64,000 nt of DNA, taken from NCBI RefSeq assembly GCF_030719295.1, contig NZ_CP120997.1, positions 4,723,501 to 4,787,500 of the forward strand. Reading direction: 5' to 3'. Each line of letters begins with the position of its first letter. Position 1 is the stretch's first letter. Source of the DNA: Streptomyces sp. Mut1. Lineage in GTDB: Bacteria > Actinomycetota > Actinomycetes > Streptomycetales > Streptomycetaceae. The translations under genes were made by a program, and so were the position numbers. This document shows, one piece after another, positions 47,871-57,970 of this stretch. The notes beneath the pieces were generated by a model. It ran no database searches, was not told where the DNA came from, and was given only the letters and a program-made list of their open reading frames with translations.

Positions 47871-48706
47871 TGGGCCAGAAGGTAAACCCGCACGGGTTCC
47901 GGCTCGGCATCACCACGGACTTCAAGTCCCGCTGGTACGCCGACAAGCTGTACAAGGACTACGTCAAGGAAGACGTCGCCATTCGTCGCATGATGACGAA
48001 GGGCATGGAGCGGGCCGGCATCTCGAAGGTCGAGATCGAGCGCACCCGCGACCGCGTCCGCGTTGACATCCACACCGCCCGTCCGGGCATCGTCATCGGC
48101 CGCCGCGGCGCCGAGGCCGATCGCATCCGTGGCGAGCTGGAGAAGCTGACCGGCAAGCAGGTCCAGCTGAACATCCTTGAGGTCAAGAACCCCGAGGTGG
48201 ACGCTCAGCTGGTGGCCCAGGCCGTCGCCGAGCAGCTCTCCTCGCGCGTCTCCTTCCGTCGGGCCATGCGCAAGAGCATGCAGAGCTCGATGAAGGCCGG
48301 CGCCAAGGGCATCAAGGTCCAGTGCGGTGGCCGCCTCGGCGGCGCCGAGATGTCCCGCTCGGAGTTCTACCGCGAGGGCCGTGTGCCCCTGCACACGCTC
48401 CGCGCGAACGTCGACTACGGCTTCTTCGAGGCCAAGACGACCTTCGGCCGCATCGGCGTGAAGGTCTGGATCTACAAGGGCGACGTCAAGAACATCGCCG
48501 AGGTCCGCGCCGAGAACGCCGCTGCCCGTGCGGGCAACCGCCCGGCCCGTGGCGGCGCCGACCGCCCGGCCGGCCGCGGTGGCCGCGGTGGCGAGCGTGG
48601 CGGCCGCGGCCGCAAGCCGCAGCAGTCGGCTCCGGCCGCCGAGGCCCCCAAGGCCGAGGCGCCCGCCGCTGCTCCGGCTGCTGAGAGCACCGGAACGGAG
48701 GCCTGA
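47870..48706 (+). CDS. rpsC: 30S ribosomal protein S3 with RGG-rich tail
   Basis: S3, 278 residues, at the mRNA entry pore with helicase activity. The KH domain [17 protein letters not shown] and [14 protein letters not shown] are intact. The last 65 residues or so are a Gly/Arg-rich then Ala/Pro/Glu-rich tail ([20 protein letters not shown]), absent from E. coli S3 (233 residues). TAATG overlap with rplV implies coupling. Confidence 0.97.
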   Translation: MGQKVNPHGFRLGITTDFKSRWYADKLYKDYVKEDVAIRRMMTKGMERAGISKVEIERTRDRVRVDIHTARPGIVIGRRGAEADRIRGELEKLTGKQVQLNILEVKNPEVDAQLVAQAVAEQLSSRVSFRRAMRKSMQSSMKAGAKGIKVQCGGRLGGAEMSRSEFYREGRVPLHTLRANVDYGFFEAKTTFGRIGVKVWIYKGDVKNIAEVRAENAAARAGNRPARGGADRPAGRGGRGGERGGRGRKPQQSAPAAEAPKAEAPAAAPAAESTGTEA

Positions 48707-48711
48707 CCGAA

Positions 48712-49131
48712 ATGCTGATCCCCCGTAGGGTCAAGCACCGCAAGCAGCACCACCCGAAGCGAAGCGGTATGTCCAAGGGTGGCACGCAGGTTGCGTTCGG
48801 CGAGTACGGCATCCAGGCGCTGACCCCGGCGTACGTGACGAACCGTCAGATCGAGTCCGCTCGTATCGCGATGACCCGTCACATCAAGCGTGGCGGCAAG
48901 GTCTGGATCAACATCTACCCGGACCGTCCCCTGACGAAGAAGCCGGCCGAGACCCGCATGGGTTCCGGTAAGGGTTCTCCCGAGTGGTGGATCGCGAACG
49001 TCAAGCCGGGCCGGGTGATGTTCGAGCTGTCCTACCCGAACGAGAAGATTGCTCGTGAGGCGCTCACCCGCGCTGCTCACAAGCTTCCGATGAAGTGCCG
49101 GATCGTTCGGCGCGAGGCAGGTGAGTCGTGA
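48712..49131 (+). CDS. rplP: 50S ribosomal protein L16
   Basis: L16, 139 residues, stabilises tRNA in the A and P sites. [29 protein letters not shown] and [20 protein letters not shown] are typical; the arginine that is hydroxylated in E. coli lies in the latter region. It lies 5 bases after S3, and its stop overlaps rpmC. Confidence 0.97.
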   Translation: MLIPRRVKHRKQHHPKRSGMSKGGTQVAFGEYGIQALTPAYVTNRQIESARIAMTRHIKRGGKVWINIYPDRPLTKKPAETRMGSGKGSPEWWIANVKPGRVMFELSYPNEKIAREALTRAAHKLPMKCRIVRREAGES

Positions 49132-49355
49132 TGTCGGCCGGTACCAAGGCGTCCGAGCTGCGCGAGCTGGGCAACGAGGAGCTCCTCAACAAGCTCCGCG
49201 AGGCCAAGGAAGAGCTGTTCAACCTCCGCTTCCAGGCGGCGACCGGACAGCTCGAAAACCACGGCCGGCTCAAGTCCGTCCGTAAGGACATCGCCCGGAT
49301 CTACACCCTGATGCGTGAGCGCGAGCTCGGCATCGAGACGGTGGAGAGCGTCTGA
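49131..49355 (+). CDS. rpmC: 50S ribosomal protein L29
   Basis: L29, 74 residues, two helices next to the tunnel exit. [19 protein letters not shown] and [17 protein letters not shown] are typical. ATG 49131 shares its first base with the rplP stop; a GTG one codon upstream (49128) would add one residue. Confidence 0.96.
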   Translation: MSAGTKASELRELGNEELLNKLREAKEELFNLRFQAATGQLENHGRLKSVRKDIARIYTLMRERELGIETVESV

Positions 49356-49639
49356 TGAGCGAGAACACTGTGACTGAGACCAAGACCGAGCGCGGCTTCC
49401 GCAAGACCCGTGAGGGCCTCGTCGTCGGCGACAAGATGGACAAGACCGTCGTCGTCGCCGTCGAGGACCGCGTCAAGCACGCGCTGTACGGCAAGGTCAT
49501 CCGCCGTACGAACAAGCTCAAGGCCCACGACGAGCAGAACTCCGCCGGTGTCGGCGACCGCGTCCTCCTGATGGAGACCCGGCCGCTGTCCGCCACCAAG
49601 CGGTGGCGCATCGTCGAGATCCTCGAGAAGGCCAAGTAA
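49355..49639 (+). CDS. rpsQ: 30S ribosomal protein S17
   Basis: S17, 94 residues, with an OB fold binding 16S r[24 protein letters not shown] and [20 protein letters not shown] are typical; the first 13 residues are a Thr/Glu-rich actinobacterial addition. It overlaps rpmC by one base and ends the S10-operon block before two hairpins. Confidence 0.97.
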   Translation: MSENTVTETKTERGFRKTREGLVVGDKMDKTVVVAVEDRVKHALYGKVIRRTNKLKAHDEQNSAGVGDRVLLMETRPLSATKRWRIVEILEKAK

Positions 49640-49641
49640 TT

Positions 49642-49663
49642 CCTGAGGGGCATTCCCCTCAGG
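49642..49663 (+). terminator. Hairpin 1 between rpsQ and rplN
   Basis: CCTGAGGGG-CATT-CCCCTCAGG, perfect 9-bp stem, 3 bases after the rpsQ stop. It probably gives partial termination at the S10/spc boundary. Confidence 0.65.
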
Positions 49664-49680
49664 TCAGTTCCGCCAGGCTC

Positions 49681-49710
49681 GGCAGGGGCTCCCGCAACGG
49701 AGCCCCTGCC
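49681..49710 (+). terminator. Hairpin 2 between rpsQ and rplN
   Basis: GGCAGGGGCTCC (49681-49692) pairs perfectly with GGAGCCCCTGCC (49699-49710), 30 bases before rplN. No T-tract. It may be a leader structure for the spc operon. Confidence 0.6.
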
Positions 49711-49739
49711 GGGAACCGGCAGACGATCAGGAGATAGAC

Positions 49740-50108
49740 GTGATCCAGCAGGAGTCGCGACTGCGCGTCGCCGACAACACGGGTGCGAAGGAAATTCTCA
49801 CCATCCGTGTTCTCGGTGGCTCGGGTCGCCGCTACGCGGGCATCGGTGACGTCATCGTTGCCACCGTCAAGGACGCGATCCCCGGTGGCAACGTGAAGAA
49901 GGGTGACGTCGTCAAGGCCGTCATCGTTCGCACCGTCAAGGAGCGTCGTCGTCAGGATGGCTCGTACATCCGCTTCGACGAGAACGCCGCCGTCATTCTG
50001 AAGAACGACGGCGACCCCCGCGGCACCCGTATCTTCGGCCCGGTGGGCCGTGAGCTGCGCGAGAAGAAGTTCATGAAGATCATCTCGCTCGCGCCGGAGG
50101 TGCTGTAA
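49740..50108 (+). CDS. rplN: 50S ribosomal protein L14
   Basis: L14, 122 residues, at the subunit interface. [20 protein letters not shown], the [15 protein letters not shown] segment and [20 protein letters not shown] are typical. GTG 49740 follows AGGAGATAGAC. First gene of the spc block. Confidence 0.98.
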   Translation: MIQQESRLRVADNTGAKEILTIRVLGGSGRRYAGIGDVIVATVKDAIPGGNVKKGDVVKAVIVRTVKERRRQDGSYIRFDENAAVILKNDGDPRGTRIFGPVGRELREKKFMKIISLAPEVL

Positions 50109-50110
50109 GC

Positions 50111-50434
50111 ATGAAGATCAAGAAGGGCGACCTGGTTCAGGTCATCACCGGTAAGGACAAGGGCAAGCAGGGCAAGGTCATCGTGGCCTACCCCGCTCAG
50201 GACCGCGTCCTCGTCGAGGGTGTCAACCGGGTCAAGAAGCACACCAAGGCCGGCCAGACCGCTCGCGGTTCGCAGACCGGTGGCATTGTGACGACCGAGG
50301 CCCCGGTCCACGTCAGCAACGTGCAGCTGGTTGTTGAGAAGGACGGCAACAAGGTCGTTACTCGCGTCGGCTACCGCTTTGACGACGAGGGCAACAAGAT
50401 CCGTGTTGCCAAGCGCACCGGTGAGGACATCTGA
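50111..50434 (+). CDS. rplX: 50S ribosomal protein L24
   Basis: L24, 107 residues, an early assembly protein with a KOW motif ([20 protein letters not shown]). The gene starts 2 bases after rplN and shares one base with rplE, so it is coupled on both sides. Confidence 0.97.
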   Translation: MKIKKGDLVQVITGKDKGKQGKVIVAYPAQDRVLVEGVNRVKKHTKAGQTARGSQTGGIVTTEAPVHVSNVQLVVEKDGNKVVTRVGYRFDDEGNKIRVAKRTGEDI

Positions 50435-50991
50435 TGACTACCACCACCGCGCCGCGTCTCAAGACGCGCTACCGCGAGGAAATCGCCGGCAAGCTGCGTG
50501 AGGAGTTCTCCTACGAGAACGTCATGCAGATTCCCGGTCTGGTCAAGATCGTGGTCAACATGGGTGTGGGCGACGCCGCCCGCGACTCCAAGCTGATCGA
50601 CGGCGCCGTGCGCGACCTCACCACGATCACCGGTCAGAAGCCGGCCGTCACCAAGGCCCGCAAGTCGATCGCGCAGTTCAAGCTGCGCGAGGGGCAGCCG
50701 ATCGGCTGCCACGTCACCCTCCGCGGTGACCGCATGTGGGAGTTCCTGGACCGTACGCTGTCGCTCGCGCTTCCGCGTATCCGTGACTTCCGTGGCCTGT
50801 CGCCCAAGCAGTTCGACGGCCGTGGCAACTACACCTTCGGTCTCACGGAGCAGGTCATGTTCCACGAGATCGACCAGGACAAGATCGACCGGGTCCGGGG
50901 CATGGACATCACCGTGGTCACCACGGCGACCAATGACGACGAGGGTCGTGCCCTCCTTCGTCACCTCGGCTTCCCGTTCAAGGAGAACTGA
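50434..50991 (+). CDS. rplE: 50S ribosomal protein L5
   Basis: L5, 185 residues, binds 5S rRNA in the central protuberance. [40 protein letters not shown] and the C-terminal [14 protein letters not shown] segment ([20 protein letters not shown]) are present. TGATG overlap with rplX. rpsN follows after two bases. Confidence 0.98.
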   Translation: MTTTTAPRLKTRYREEIAGKLREEFSYENVMQIPGLVKIVVNMGVGDAARDSKLIDGAVRDLTTITGQKPAVTKARKSIAQFKLREGQPIGCHVTLRGDRMWEFLDRTLSLALPRIRDFRGLSPKQFDGRGNYTFGLTEQVMFHEIDQDKIDRVRGMDITVVTTATNDDEGRALLRHLGFPFKEN

Positions 50992-50993
50992 CC

Positions 50994-51179
50994 GTGGCGA
51001 AGAAGGCTCTGATCGCTAAGGCCGCCCGTAAGCCGAAGTTCGGCGTCCGCGGGTACACCCGCTGCCAGCGCTGCGGCCGGCCCCACTCCGTCTACCGCAA
51101 GTTCGGCCTGTGCCGTGTGTGCCTTCGTGAGATGGCTCACCGCGGCGAGCTGCCGGGCGTGACCAAGAGCTCCTGGTAA
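50994..51179 (+). CDS. rpsN: 30S ribosomal protein S14 type Z (zinc-binding)
   Basis: S14, 61 residues, the short type Z form with two CxxC pairs (CQRCGRPH and CRVCLRE). Streptomyces also keep a longer zinc-independent S14 elsewhere. GTG 50994 follows the rplE end with AAGGAGAACTGACC as ribosome binding site. Confidence 0.97.
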   Translation: MAKKALIAKAARKPKFGVRGYTRCQRCGRPHSVYRKFGLCRVCLREMAHRGELPGVTKSSW

Positions 51180-51403
51180 TTCTCCTTCGCCCTCTGGGCG
51201 TTGGGAATCACCGGAGACTCTCGGTAAGCATCTGGTCGGCAGGAGTCCCGCTCCGCATGCCGTAGGCTTGCAGGGTTGGGCGCCTGCCGTCCAAGACCGA
51301 CTTACTACGCCGTAGGTCCCCGCACCGCACCCGTCCCGCCACTGAGTGGGGAGAGGGATGGCGCATACAGGAAACCCCGGCGAGAGAGGCCGAAGGCCAA
51401 CTC
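51180..51403 (+). other. rpsN-rpsH spacer, 224 bases
   Basis: Unusually long for the spc operon. It contains a TAGGCT box (51263-51268), two CGCCGTAGG-like copies (about 51260 and 51309) and GGAGAGGGATGG near 51350. It may hold an internal promoter or an S8-type regulatory site; neither is proven. No gene seen. Confidence 0.4.
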
Positions 51404-51802
51404 ATGACCATGACTGATCCCATCGCAGACATGCTCACGCGTCTGCGTAACGCGAACTCGGCGTATCACGACGACGTCACGATGCCGCACAGCAAGATCA
51501 AGTCGCACATCGCGGAGATCCTCCAGCAGGAGGGCTTCATCACGGGCTGGAAGGTCGAGGACGCCGAGGTCGGCAAGAACCTCGTCCTCGAGCTGAAGTT
51601 CGGCCCGAACCGCGAGCGCTCGATCGCCGGCATCAAGCGAATCTCGAAGCCGGGTCTGCGTGTCTACGCAAAGTCCACCAATCTGCCGAAGGTCCTCGGC
51701 GGCCTGGGCGTGGCGATCATCTCCACGTCCCACGGTCTCCTGACCGGCCAGCAGGCTCAGAAGAAGGGCGTAGGTGGGGAAGTCCTCGCCTACGTCTGGT
51801 AG
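51404..51802 (+). CDS. rpsH: 30S ribosomal protein S8
   Basis: S8, 132 residues, an early 16S binder that represses the spc operon in E. coli. [20 protein letters not shown] and the C-terminal [20 protein letters not shown] are typical. ATG 51404; an in-frame ATG two codons on (51410) is possible. The preceding 224-base gap is untranslated. Confidence 0.97.
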   Translation: MTMTDPIADMLTRLRNANSAYHDDVTMPHSKIKSHIAEILQQEGFITGWKVEDAEVGKNLVLELKFGPNRERSIAGIKRISKPGLRVYAKSTNLPKVLGGLGVAIISTSHGLLTGQQAQKKGVGGEVLAYVW

Positions 51803-51823
51803 TCGGGAACGGAGGAATAGCTC

Positions 51824-52363
51824 ATGTCGCGAATCGGCAAGCTCCCCATCCAGGTTCCCGCCGGTGTGGACGTCACCATCGATGGCCGTACGGTCGCGGT
51901 GAAGGGCCCCAAGGGCACCCTCACGCACACCGTTGCGGCTCCGATCGAGGTCACCAAGGGTGAGGACGGCGTTCTGAACGTCGTCCGCCCGAACGACGAG
52001 CGTCAGAACAAGGCCCTGCACGGCCTGTCCCGCACGCTGGTGGCGAACATGATCACCGGTGTGACCCAGGGATACATCAAGGCGCTCGAAATCAGTGGTG
52101 TCGGTTACCGCGTCCAGGCGAAGGGCTCCAACCTGGAGTTCGCCCTGGGCTACAGCCACCCGATCCTGATCGAGGCCCCGGAGGGCATCACCTTCAAGGT
52201 GGAGACCCCCACGAAGTTCAGTGTCGAGGGCATCGACAAGCAGAAGGTCGGCGAGACCGCGGCCAAGATCCGCAAGCTGCGGAAGCCTGACCCGTACAAG
52301 GCCAAGGGCGTCAAGTACGCCGGCGAGGTCATCCGCCGCAAGGTCGGAAAGGCTGGTAAGTAG
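51824..52363 (+). CDS. rplF: 50S ribosomal protein L6
   Basis: L6, 179 residues, near the factor-binding site. [40 protein letters not shown] and [20 protein letters not shown] are typical. GGAACGGAGGAATAGCTC precedes ATG 51824. Confidence 0.98.
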   Translation: MSRIGKLPIQVPAGVDVTIDGRTVAVKGPKGTLTHTVAAPIEVTKGEDGVLNVVRPNDERQNKALHGLSRTLVANMITGVTQGYIKALEISGVGYRVQAKGSNLEFALGYSHPILIEAPEGITFKVETPTKFSVEGIDKQKVGETAAKIRKLRKPDPYKAKGVKYAGEVIRRKVGKAGK

Positions 52364-52365
52364 CG

Positions 52366-52749
52366 ATGGCATACGGCGTGAAGATCGCCAAGGGCGACGC
52401 GTACAAGCGTGCCGCTCTCAAGCGTCGCCACATCCGCGTCCGCAAGCACATCTCCGGTTCGCCGGAGCGTCCGCGCTTGGTCGTGACGCGGTCCAACCGC
52501 CACATGGTGGCTCAGGTCATCGACGACATCGCGGGCCACACGCTCGCCTCGGCGTCGACCCTGGACGTCTCCATCCGTGGTGGCGAGGGCGACAAGAGCA
52601 GCCAGGCCAAGCAGGTCGGCGCCCTGGTCGCCGAGCGTGCCAAGGCCGCAGGCGTCGAGGCCGTCGTGTTTGACCGCGGTGGTAACCAGTACGCCGGGCG
52701 GATTGCCGCTCTGGCTGACGCCGCCCGTGAAGCCGGGCTGAAGTTCTAG
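52366..52749 (+). CDS. rplR: 50S ribosomal protein L18
   Basis: L18, 127 residues, binds 5S r[23 protein letters not shown] and [20 protein letters not shown] are typical. It starts two bases after rplF; AAGGCTGGTAAGTAG acts as ribosome binding region. Confidence 0.97.
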   Translation: MAYGVKIAKGDAYKRAALKRRHIRVRKHISGSPERPRLVVTRSNRHMVAQVIDDIAGHTLASASTLDVSIRGGEGDKSSQAKQVGALVAERAKAAGVEAVVFDRGGNQYAGRIAALADAAREAGLKF

Positions 52750-52795
52750 CCCCGGTTCCTACGCACAGCGGACGTAACAGAGAGAGGTAAATCCA

Positions 52796-53401
52796 ATGGC
52801 TGGACCCCAGCGCCGCGGAAGCGGTGCCGGTGGCGGCGAGCGGCGGGACCGGAAGGGCCGTGACGGCGGCGCTGCTGCCGCCGAGAAGACCGCGTACGTC
52901 GAGCGCGTCGTCGCGATCAACCGTGTCGCCAAGGTTGTGAAGGGTGGTCGTCGCTTCAGCTTCACCGCGCTGGTCGTGGTGGGCGATGGTGACGGCACCG
53001 TCGGTGTCGGTTACGGCAAGGCCAAGGAAGTTCCCGCGGCCATTGCCAAGGGTGTCGAAGAGGCCAAGAAGAACTTCTTCAAGGTCCCCCGCATCCAGGG
53101 CACCATCCCTCACCCGATCCAGGGCGAGAAGGCTGCGGGCGTCGTCCTGCTCAAGCCGGCTTCCCCCGGTACCGGTGTGATCGCCGGTGGCCCGGTGCGC
53201 GCCGTTCTCGAGTGCGCCGGCGTTCACGACATCCTGTCGAAGTCGCTCGGGTCCTCGAACCCGATCAACATCGTGCACGCGACCGTGGCGGCCCTCCAGG
53301 GCCTGCAGCGTCCCGAGGAGATCGCGGCCCGCCGCGGTCTGCCCCTTGAGGACGTCGCTCCCGCGGCTCTGCTTCGTGCTCGTGCGGGAGCGGGTGCGTA
53401 A
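52796..53401 (+). CDS. rpsE: 30S ribosomal protein S5
   Basis: S5, 201 residues, at the mRNA entry site. After a Gly/Arg-rich head (about 40 residues) the rRNA-binding domain [20 protein letters not shown] and the [20 protein letters not shown] loop follow. Spectinomycin-related residues in the [10 protein letters not shown] loop look wild type. GAGAGAGGTAAATCC precedes the ATG; overlap with rpmD by one base. Confidence 0.98.
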   Translation: MAGPQRRGSGAGGGERRDRKGRDGGAAAAEKTAYVERVVAINRVAKVVKGGRRFSFTALVVVGDGDGTVGVGYGKAKEVPAAIAKGVEEAKKNFFKVPRIQGTIPHPIQGEKAAGVVLLKPASPGTGVIAGGPVRAVLECAGVHDILSKSLGSSNPINIVHATVAALQGLQRPEEIAARRGLPLEDVAPAALLRARAGAGA

Positions 53402-53583
53402 TGGCTCGCCTCAAGATCACGCAGACGAAGTCGTACATCGGCAGCAAGCAGAACCACCGCGACACCCTGCGTTCGCTCGGGCTCAAGCGCCTGCACGACG
53501 TGGTTGTCAAGGAGGACCGCCCCGAGTTCCGCGGCATGGTGCACACCGTCCGCCACCTCGTGACGGTTGAGGAGGTCGACTGA
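53401..53583 (+). CDS. rpmD: 50S ribosomal protein L30
   Basis: L30, 60 residues. [20 protein letters not shown] and [20 protein letters not shown] are typical. The ATG shares one base with the rpsE stop (TAATG), so translation is coupled; rplO follows after one base. Confidence 0.97.
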   Translation: MARLKITQTKSYIGSKQNHRDTLRSLGLKRLHDVVVKEDRPEFRGMVHTVRHLVTVEEVD

Positions 53584-53584
53584 C

Positions 53585-54040
53585 ATGGCGGAGAACAAGC
53601 CGCTGAAGGCGCATGACCTCCGGCCTGCCCCGGGCGCCAAGACCGCCAAGACCCGTGTGGGTCGTGGTGAGGCGTCCAAGGGTAAGACCGCTGGTCGTGG
53701 TACCAAGGGCACCAAGGCCCGTTACCAGGTTCCGGAGCGCTTCGAGGGTGGGCAGATGCCCCTCCACATGCGTCTCCCGAAGCTCAAGGGCTTCAAGAAC
53801 CCGTTCCGCACCGAGTACCAGGTCGTGAACCTGGACAAGCTCGCGACGCTCTACCCCGAGGGTGGAGAGGTCACGGTGGCCGATCTGGTCGCCAAGGGCG
53901 CTGTGCGCAACAACCACCTCGTCAAGGTCCTCGGACAGGGCGAGATCTCCGTGGCGCTGCAGGTTTCGGTTGACGCCGTCTCCGGCTCCGCCAAGGAGAA
54001 GATTGCCGCCGCCGGCGGCACCGTCACTGAGCTCGTCTGA
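53585..54040 (+). CDS. rplO: 50S ribosomal protein L15
   Basis: L15, 151 residues. [20 protein letters not shown], the Gly/Lys-rich [15 protein letters not shown] and [18 protein letters not shown] are typical. ATG 53585 was chosen, with GAGGAGGTCGACTGAC as ribosome binding site; the ATG at 53567 lies within rpmD. A terminator follows. Confidence 0.97.
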   Translation: MAENKPLKAHDLRPAPGAKTAKTRVGRGEASKGKTAGRGTKGTKARYQVPERFEGGQMPLHMRLPKLKGFKNPFRTEYQVVNLDKLATLYPEGGEVTVADLVAKGAVRNNHLVKVLGQGEISVALQVSVDAVSGSAKEKIAAAGGTVTELV

Positions 54041-54074
54041 GACAACTCGGACAGTTCGGTGGACTGAACATCCG

Positions 54075-54109
54075 ACCGGGGATGCCCTCTCATATGGGGC
54101 ATCCCCGGT
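54075..54109 (+). terminator. Terminator between rplO and secY
   Basis: ACCGGGGATGCCC (54075-54087) pairs perfectly with GGGCATCCCCGGT (54097-54109). It may separate secY-adk from the ribosomal-protein genes. Confidence 0.8.
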
Positions 54110-54167
54110 TGGTCGTTCCTAGGGGGGCATGTACGCCGGTAAGGTGGCGTCCGTTGCTGTGGTATCC

Positions 54168-54187
54168 CCTGGGCGTACGCGCCCAGG
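54168..54187 (+). other. Hairpin in the secY leader
   Basis: CCTGGGCG-TACG-CGCCCAGG is a perfect 8-bp stem, about 80 bases before secY. TTGACT (54194-54199) and TACGCT (54235-54240) follow but are not at promoter spacing to each other. Confidence 0.5.
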
Positions 54188-54265
54188 AGCCCTTTGACTG
54201 TTATGTATCCGTCGATCCTCAAGACCGTCACCTCTACGCTCTGCGCGGGGGTCGCAGGAGGCACC

Positions 54266-55585
54266 GTGCTCACCGGCTTCGCCCGGGCGTTCAAGACGCC
54301 CGACCTGCGCAAGAAGCTGTTCTTCACACTCGGCATCATCGTGCTCTACCGGCTCGGGGCGCATATCCCGGTACCGGGAGTCAGCTACGAGAACGTCCAG
54401 ACCTGTGTTGATCAGGCAAGTAAGGGCAATAACAGCCTTTTCGGCCTGGTGAACATGTTCAGCGGTGGTGCGCTGCTGCAGATCACGATCTTCGCGCTCG
54501 GCATCATGCCGTACATCACGGCCAGCATCATTCTTCAGCTGCTGACCGTCGTCATTCCCCGACTTGAGGCCCTCAAGAAGGAGGGGCAGTCCGGCCAGGC
54601 GAAGATCACGCAGTACACGCGTTATCTGACGGTCGCGCTCGCCATCCTCCAGGGCACCGGCCTGGTGGCCACCGCCCGCAGCGGTGCGCTCTTCAGCGGC
54701 TGCCCCGTCGCCGACCAGATCGTTCCGAACCAGTCGATGTTCACGACCATCGTCATGGTCATCACGATGACCGCCGGAACCGCCGCCGTCATGTGGCTCG
54801 GTGAGCTCATCACCGACCGCGGCATCGGCAACGGCATGTCGATCCTGATGTTCATCTCGATCGCCGCCAGCTTCCCCGGCGCCCTGTGGGCCATCAAGAC
54901 GAGCGGCAAGCTCGCGGACGGCTGGATCGAGTTCGGCACCGTCATCCTGATCGGCTTCGTGATGGTGGCCCTGGTCGTCTTCGTCGAGCAGGCCCAGCGC
55001 CGTATCCCGGTGCAGTACGCGAAGCGCATGATCGGGCGCCGCTCCTACGGTGGTACGTCCACCTACATCCCGCTCAAGGTGAACCAGGCGGGTGTGATTC
55101 CCGTCATCTTCGCTTCTTCGCTGCTCTACATTCCGGCCCTGATCGTCCAGTTCTCCAACTCCACCGCGGGCTGGGCGACCTGGATCAAGGACCACTTCGT
55201 CAAGGGTGACCACCCGTACTACATCACCGCCTACTTCCTGTTGATCGTCTTCTTCGCCTTCTTCTATGTGGCGATTTCGTTCAACCCCGAGGAAGTAGCC
55301 GACAACATGAAGAAGTATGGTGGCTTCATCCCGGGTATCCGGGCTGGTCGACCTACTGCCGAGTACCTGAGCTACGTGCTCAACAGGATCACTTGGCCGG
55401 GCTCGCTGTACCTGGGTCTGATCGCTCTGGTGCCGACGATGGCGTTGGCAGGCTTCGGTGGCGCTAACCAGAACTTCCCGTTCGGCGGGACGAGCATCCT
55501 CATCATCGTGGGTGTGGGTCTGGAGACCGTGAAGCAGATTGAGAGTCAGCTCCAGCAGCGCAATTACGAAGGGTTCCTCCGCTGA
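54266..55585 (+). CDS. secY: Preprotein translocase subunit SecY
   Basis: Main channel subunit, 439 residues with ten predicted transmembrane helices. [20 protein letters not shown] and the [20 protein letters not shown] cytosolic loop are typical. GTG 54266 ([15 protein letters not shown]) has GCAGGAGGCACC before it and corresponds to the S. coelicolor start; the ATG at 54194 would add 24 residues with no support. Its stop shares one base with adk. Confidence 0.96.
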   Translation: MLTGFARAFKTPDLRKKLFFTLGIIVLYRLGAHIPVPGVSYENVQTCVDQASKGNNSLFGLVNMFSGGALLQITIFALGIMPYITASIILQLLTVVIPRLEALKKEGQSGQAKITQYTRYLTVALAILQGTGLVATARSGALFSGCPVADQIVPNQSMFTTIVMVITMTAGTAAVMWLGELITDRGIGNGMSILMFISIAASFPGALWAIKTSGKLADGWIEFGTVILIGFVMVALVVFVEQAQRRIPVQYAKRMIGRRSYGGTSTYIPLKVNQAGVIPVIFASSLLYIPALIVQFSNSTAGWATWIKDHFVKGDHPYYITAYFLLIVFFAFFYVAISFNPEEVADNMKKYGGFIPGIRAGRPTAEYLSYVLNRITWPGSLYLGLIALVPTMALAGFGGANQNFPFGGTSILIIVGVGLETVKQIESQLQQRNYEGFLR

Positions 55586-56244
55586 TGCGAATCGTCCTCG
55601 TCGGCCCGCCGGGTGCCGGCAAGGGAACGCAGGCTGCGTACCTTGCCAAGAACCTGTCGATTCCGCACATCTCAACGGGCGACCTCTTCCGCGCCAACAT
55701 CAGCCAGGGCACTGACCTTGGCAAGCAGGCCCGCGCCTACATGGACGCGGGGCAGCTGGTGCCGGACGAGGTGACGATCGGGATGGCCAAGGACCGCATG
55801 TCCCAGCCGGACGCGGTCAACGGCTTCCTGCTCGACGGCTTCCCGCGCAACGTGGGCCAGGCCGAAGCTCTTGATGTGATGCTCAAGGACGAGGGCGTGA
55901 AGCTGGACGCCGTGCTCGATCTGGAGGTCCCCGAGGACGAGGTCGTGAAGCGGATCGCGGGTCGCCGCATCTGCCGCAACGACAGCGCGCACGTCTTCCA
56001 CGCCACGTACAACCCGCCGAAGACCGAGGGTGTCTGCGACACCTGCGGCGGCGAGCTGTACCAGCGCGAGGACGACAGCGAGGAGACGGTGCGTACCCGG
56101 CTGGAGGTCTACCACACGCAGACCGAGCCGATCATCGACTACTACCGGTCCCAGGACCTGGTGGTCACCATCTCCGCGCTCGGCAAGGTCACCGACGTGA
56201 CCGACCGGGCCATGGCGGCGCTGAAGAAGCCCGACGAGGGCTGA
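55585..56244 (+). CDS. adk: Adenylate kinase
   Basis: Converts AMP and ATP to two ADP; 219 residues. P-loop GPPGAGKGT (7-15), the AMP-binding [16 protein letters not shown] and RIAGRRICR lid arginines are present. The lid carries C-x2-D plus CDTC, a partial zinc-finger set, as in other actinobacteria. TGATG overlap with secY implies coupling. A terminator follows at 56275. Confidence 0.97.
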   Translation: MRIVLVGPPGAGKGTQAAYLAKNLSIPHISTGDLFRANISQGTDLGKQARAYMDAGQLVPDEVTIGMAKDRMSQPDAVNGFLLDGFPRNVGQAEALDVMLKDEGVKLDAVLDLEVPEDEVVKRIAGRRICRNDSAHVFHATYNPPKTEGVCDTCGGELYQREDDSEETVRTRLEVYHTQTEPIIDYYRSQDLVVTISALGKVTDVTDRAMAALKKPDEG

Positions 56245-56274
56245 GCGCGCGCACGTGTAGTACTCGCAGTGAAT

Positions 56275-56307
56275 TCGGCCGCGGCGTCCTTCGGGCGCCG
56301 CGGCCGA
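56275..56307 (+). terminator. Terminator after adk
   Basis: TCGGCCGCGGCG (56275-56286) pairs perfectly with CGCCGCGGCCGA (56296-56307), loop TCCTTCGGG. Confidence 0.8.
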
Positions 56308-56380
56308 CTGCTTGCCCCGTATCCGCCGTATCGTGGATGTCCCGCCCCCGTCACCGTCCCCACCCGAAAGGCGCCGCAGC

Positions 56381-57217
56381 ATGGTGCAGATCAAGACCCC
56401 CGAGCAGATCGCGAAGATGCGCGAGGCGGGGCTGGTGGTCGCCGCCATCCACGCGGCCACCCGCGAGGCGGCGGTGCCCGGTGCCACCACCCGGGACCTG
56501 GACCAGGTCGCGCGCAAGGTGATCGCGGACCACGGCGCCAAGTCGAACTTCCTCGGGTACGGCGGGTTCCCCGCGACCATCTGCACCTCGGTCAACGAGG
56601 TCGTCGTCCACGGCATCCCGGACGACAGGACGGTCCTCAAGGACGGCGACATCATCTCCATCGACGCCGGCGCGATCGTCGACGGCTGGCACGGCGACGC
56701 CGCGTACACGGCCTTCGTCGGCACGGGTCACGCTCCGGAGCTGGTCGAGCTGTCCCGGGTGACCGAGGAGTCCATGTGGGCCGGCATCGCCGCGATGAAG
56801 GTGAACAACCGGCTGGTCGACATCTCGAAGGCGATCGAGTCCTACATCCGCCGCCAGCCCCGCCCCGCGACCGGCAAGTACGGGATCGTCGAGGACTACG
56901 GCGGGCACGGCATCGGCACCGAGATGCACATGGACCCGCACCTGCTGAACTACGTCGCCCGCAAGCGCGGCAAGGGCATCAAGCTGGTCCCGGGCGTCTG
57001 CCTGGCCATCGAGCCCATGGTCTCCCTCGGTACGCCCCACACCGAGGTCCTGGAGGACGAGTGGACCGTCGTCACCACCGACGGCACCTGGTCCTCGCAC
57101 TGGGAGCACTCCATCGCCCTCACCGAGCAGGGCCCGCTGGTCCTGACCGCCCCGGACTGCGGCCGCGAGAAGCTGGCGCAGTATGGCGTGGAGGCGGCGC
57201 CCGACCCTCTGGGGTGA
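56381..57217 (+). CDS. map: Methionine aminopeptidase type I
   Basis: Removes N-terminal methionine from new proteins; 278 residues. Metal ligands D95, D106, H176, E211 and E242 are all visible in ISIDAGA, HGDAAYT, GGHGIGTEMH, AIEPMV and WEHS; H78 is the substrate-site His. ATG 56381 (MVQIKTPEQIAKMREAGLVV) is the family start, following GAAAGGCGCCGCAGC; the frame from 56312 crosses a likely untranslated leader. Confidence 0.96.
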   Translation: MVQIKTPEQIAKMREAGLVVAAIHAATREAAVPGATTRDLDQVARKVIADHGAKSNFLGYGGFPATICTSVNEVVVHGIPDDRTVLKDGDIISIDAGAIVDGWHGDAAYTAFVGTGHAPELVELSRVTEESMWAGIAAMKVNNRLVDISKAIESYIRRQPRPATGKYGIVEDYGGHGIGTEMHMDPHLLNYVARKRGKGIKLVPGVCLAIEPMVSLGTPHTEVLEDEWTVVTTDGTWSSHWEHSIALTEQGPLVLTAPDCGREKLAQYGVEAAPDPLG

Positions 57218-57381
57218 TTGACAGCCGCCCGGAGGTCTAAGGATCTCCTGCGGTGGGCAAACTTGACGGATTCGTCTTTTGGAGTCCGCTGACGTAGACT
57301 GACTCGTCGGCTCTCGTGCATCCGTGTGTCCACATACGGCGGACGAGAGACGATCAAGGTAGCCGATTCGAAAGGCGAAGC

Positions 57382-57603
57382 GTGGCCAAGAAGCAAGGTG
57401 CCATCGAAATTGAGGGCACCGTGATCGAGTCCCTCCCGAACGCCATGTTCAAGGTGGAGCTCCAGAACGGTCACAAGGTCCTCGCGCACATCTCCGGCAA
57501 GATGCGTATGCACTACATCCGCATCCTCCCGGATGACCGGGTCGTCGTGGAGCTGTCTCCGTACGACCTGACGCGTGGCCGGATCGTCTACCGGTACAAG
57601 TAG
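57382..57603 (+). CDS. infA: Translation initiation factor IF-1
   Basis: IF-1, 73 residues, an S1/OB-fold protein that binds the 30S A site. [20 protein letters not shown] and the [20 protein letters not shown] segment are typical. GTG 57382 follows AAAGGCGAAGC. The leader has TTGACG (57263-57268) and the hairpin CTCTCGT (57311-57317) with ACGAGAG (57343-57349). The ATG at 57316 is rejected as it lies inside that hairpin. Confidence 0.96.
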   Translation: MAKKQGAIEIEGTVIESLPNAMFKVELQNGHKVLAHISGKMRMHYIRILPDDRVVVELSPYDLTRGRIVYRYK

Positions 57604-57662
57604 ATCTTGCCGCCGCCCGCCTCGGCGCGGTGTCGGCACTGACCCGGAGAACCTGACATCCC

Positions 57663-57776
57663 ATGAAGGTCAAGCCGAGCGTCAAGAAGATCTGCGACAA
57701 GTGCAAGGTGATCCGCCGTCACGGCCGGGTCATGGTCATCTGCGACAACCTGCGCCACAAGCAGCGCCAGGGCTGA
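57663..57776 (+). CDS. rpmJ: 50S ribosomal protein L36 (zinc-binding form)
   Basis: L36, only 37 residues: [20 protein letters not shown], then [17 protein letters not shown]. It has C11, C14, C27 and H32, the zinc-binding C+ set. CGGAGAACCTGACATCC precedes ATG 57663. It is the usual infA-rpmJ-rpsM neighbour and is easy to miss because of its size. Confidence 0.96.
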   Translation: MKVKPSVKKICDKCKVIRRHGRVMVICDNLRHKQRQG

Positions 57777-57970
57777 CGCACGACCCCCTGCATCTCGCAG
57801 TTCTTCGCGCGACGCACGTAATACGTACATACGCAGAGCCCGTCCAAGCCACGGCTGACGACACCTCCGGCGGGGGCCGGGGACCCGGACGTACCACCTC
57901 TCCCAGCGAGAGGTCGGCGGTCGGGAGCGGTTCTGCGGAAGACCCCCGAAATAACAACTGGAGCCATTGA

